Shown here: positions 5,640-6,262 of the stretch, piece after piece
How the letters are laid out: each line of letters starts with the position of its first letter
Numbering within the stretch: position 1 is the first letter of the stretch
DNA from: an uncultured Bacteroidales bacterium
GTDB taxonomy: Bacteria > Bacteroidota > Bacteroidia > Bacteroidales > UBA932
NCBI GenBank assembly: GCA_905235775.1
Contig: CAJOMY010000104.1
Coordinates: forward strand, 1-6,262
DNA length: 6,262 nt
Direction: 5' to 3'
The notes under the pieces: model-generated
The model's input: only the letters and a program-made list of their open reading frames with translations
Told to the model about the DNA's origin: nothing
The model's database searches: none
Position numbers and translations under genes: made by a program

Positions 5640-5663
5640 GTCATTCCGGGCTTGATCCGGAAG
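5640..5663. repeat. Palindromic intergenic repeat after tsf (copy B2)
   Basis: GTCATTCCGGG opens the element. TTCCGGG (5644-5650) pairs with TCCGGAA (5656-5662) around CTTGA, seven pairs including one G-U. The layout (GTCAT, stem, short loop, stem) is that of copy A, and it resembles repeats found between genes in many genomes. It sits between tsf and its terminator. Confidence 0.6.
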
Positions 5664-5673
5664 CTCATAGAAC

Positions 5674-5704
5674 AATGGCTCGCAGTCCGCGAGCCATTAT
5701 TTTT
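5674..5704 (+). terminator. Intrinsic terminator of the rplM-rpsI-rpsB-tsf cluster
   Basis: AATGGCTCGC (5674-5683) and GCGAGCCATT (5689-5698) form a perfect ten-base stem around the loop AGTCC, followed by A and five T (5700-5704). This is the clearest terminator in the window. Its T tract ends two bases before the -7 box of the next gene. Confidence 0.85.
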
Positions 5705-5706
5705 GT

Positions 5707-5714
5707 TATCTTTG
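5707..5714 (+). promoter_or_regulatory. Predicted -7 box for the TPR lipoprotein gene
   Basis: TATCTTTG matches TAnnTTTG. No TTTG lies at the expected distance: 19 bases upstream falls in the loop of the tsf terminator (AGTC). Transcription would start about 5718-5720, only three to five bases before the ATG at 5723, so the message may be nearly leaderless unless another promoter is used. Confidence 0.45.
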
Positions 5715-5722
5715 CCCCGCTC

Positions 5723-6262
5723 ATGAGACGACGTATCTATATACTTTTCTTTTCTACGCTGCTTTTAACAGTAGCCTGCGATCCCCTGCAGCGCCAGCGT
5801 ACCGCTGCCGTACTTGATGATGTCGAGTCCTACATCGACGAGCGCCCGGACAGCGCCCTGGCGGTGCTGCGTGGACTGGACAATAAAGTAGTCCGGAAGC
5901 GCGCATTGCGTGCCCGCGCGGCGCTATTACATTCCATGGCGCTGGACAAGTGCTATGTTGATATTCAAAGCGACAGTATCCTCTTCCCAGCTGTATCGTA
6001 TTATAGCCGCCACGGCTCCCCCGACGAAAAACTCAAGACACAGTACTATCTTGGACGACTTCAGTATAATGCGGGGAAGTATCAGGAAGCAATTGTAACC
6101 TATACGGAGGCTTTGGCACTCACAGACTTTACATCTGACTATAAATACATCGGTTTCGTGAACCAGGCGATTGCTGACACGTATGCAGCGACCTATCAGG
6201 AGAGTGAATCATTTCCATATCTGGACCAAGCTTATGAGGCGTTTCTACAGATACCAGATCAA
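5723..6262 (+). CDS. TPR-repeat lipoprotein, N-terminal part, 3' end outside window
   Basis: The frame is open from the ATG at 5723 to the window end, 180 codons without a stop. The N-terminus has basic RRR (2-4), a hydrophobic stretch (5-18) and Cys19 followed by Asp-Pro, which reads as a lipoprotein signal. The lipobox TVAC is imperfect, with Thr rather than Leu at -3. The sequence VESYIDERPDSALAVL (34-49), with LRARAALLHSMALDKCYVD (62-80) and PAVSYYSRHGSPDEKLKTQY (89-108), resembles the N-terminal region of a large Bacteroidales family of TPR proteins, from memory. A clear TPR lies near 107-133 (YYLGRLQYNAGKYQEAIVTY) and a possible second near 141-174. Some members of that family continue into a membrane helix and a DNA-binding or signalling domain, which cannot be checked here. 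GC content falls from about 68 percent (5821-5880) to about 45 percent (5941-6000). Confidence 0.75.
   Translation, partial: MRRRIYILFFSTLLLTVACDPLQRQRTAAVLDDVESYIDERPDSALAVLRGLDNKVVRKRALRARAALLHSMALDKCYVDIQSDSILFPAVSYYSRHGSPDEKLKTQYYLGRLQYNAGKYQEAIVTYTEALALTDFTSDYKYIGFVNQAIADTYAATYQESESFPYLDQAYEAFLQIPDQ

Noticed and set aside
1..6262. CRISPR array, tRNA, rRNA, insertion sequence, toxin-antitoxin or defence genes
   Set aside because: I found no regularly spaced direct repeats, no tRNA-like fold, no transposase or nuclease motifs, and no pair of small genes. All coding space is explained by housekeeping genes and one TPR lipoprotein.

Overview
The window looks like ordinary chromosome from a GC-rich member of the phylum Bacteroidota, most likely order Bacteroidales. 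Four things point there. The promoters fit the TTTG-N19-TAnnTTTG pattern of that phylum. The start codons are preceded by A-rich or plain sequence with no convincing Shine-Dalgarno site. The succinate dehydrogenase/fumarate reductase cytochrome b is of the Bacteroides b558 type, and EF-Ts is in the long (about 330 aa) form. The last gene also resembles the TPR lipoproteins common in gut Bacteroidales. The genus cannot be fixed from this sequence.

Layout. Bases 1-420 hold the 3' part of lpxK (lipid A 4'-kinase, + strand). It converges on a minus-strand pyrH-frr pair (UMP kinase, then ribosome recycling factor; 485-1772). A compact divergent promoter region (1773-1871) separates pyrH from a plus-strand sdhC/frdC-type diheme cytochrome b (1872-2609). 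A hairpin that looks like the sdhC terminator is merged with a near-consensus promoter at about 2618-2674. That promoter starts the translation cluster rplM-rpsI-rpsB-tsf (2706-5611). Inside the cluster, 180 bases between rpsI and rpsB fold on paper into a series of hairpins followed by an A-rich stretch, a plausible cis-regulatory leader for rpsB. A palindromic repeat sits between rpsB and tsf, and related copies follow tsf. A strong intrinsic terminator (5674-5704) closes the cluster and abuts the -7 box of the last gene, a TPR lipoprotein that runs off the window end.

How it works together. Five of the eight genes serve translation (L13, S9, S2, EF-Ts, RRF). UMP kinase is their usual neighbour in the rpsB-tsf-pyrH-frr order seen in many bacteria; here that string is split into two divergent units. 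LpxK serves outer-membrane lipid A synthesis. The cytochrome b should anchor a fumarate reductase/succinate dehydrogenase, but its catalytic subunits are not beside it.

No previously undescribed multi-gene system is visible. The points most worth a second look are the structured rpsB leader, the cytochrome b without adjacent catalytic subunits, and two places where a terminator and the next promoter share the same bases.
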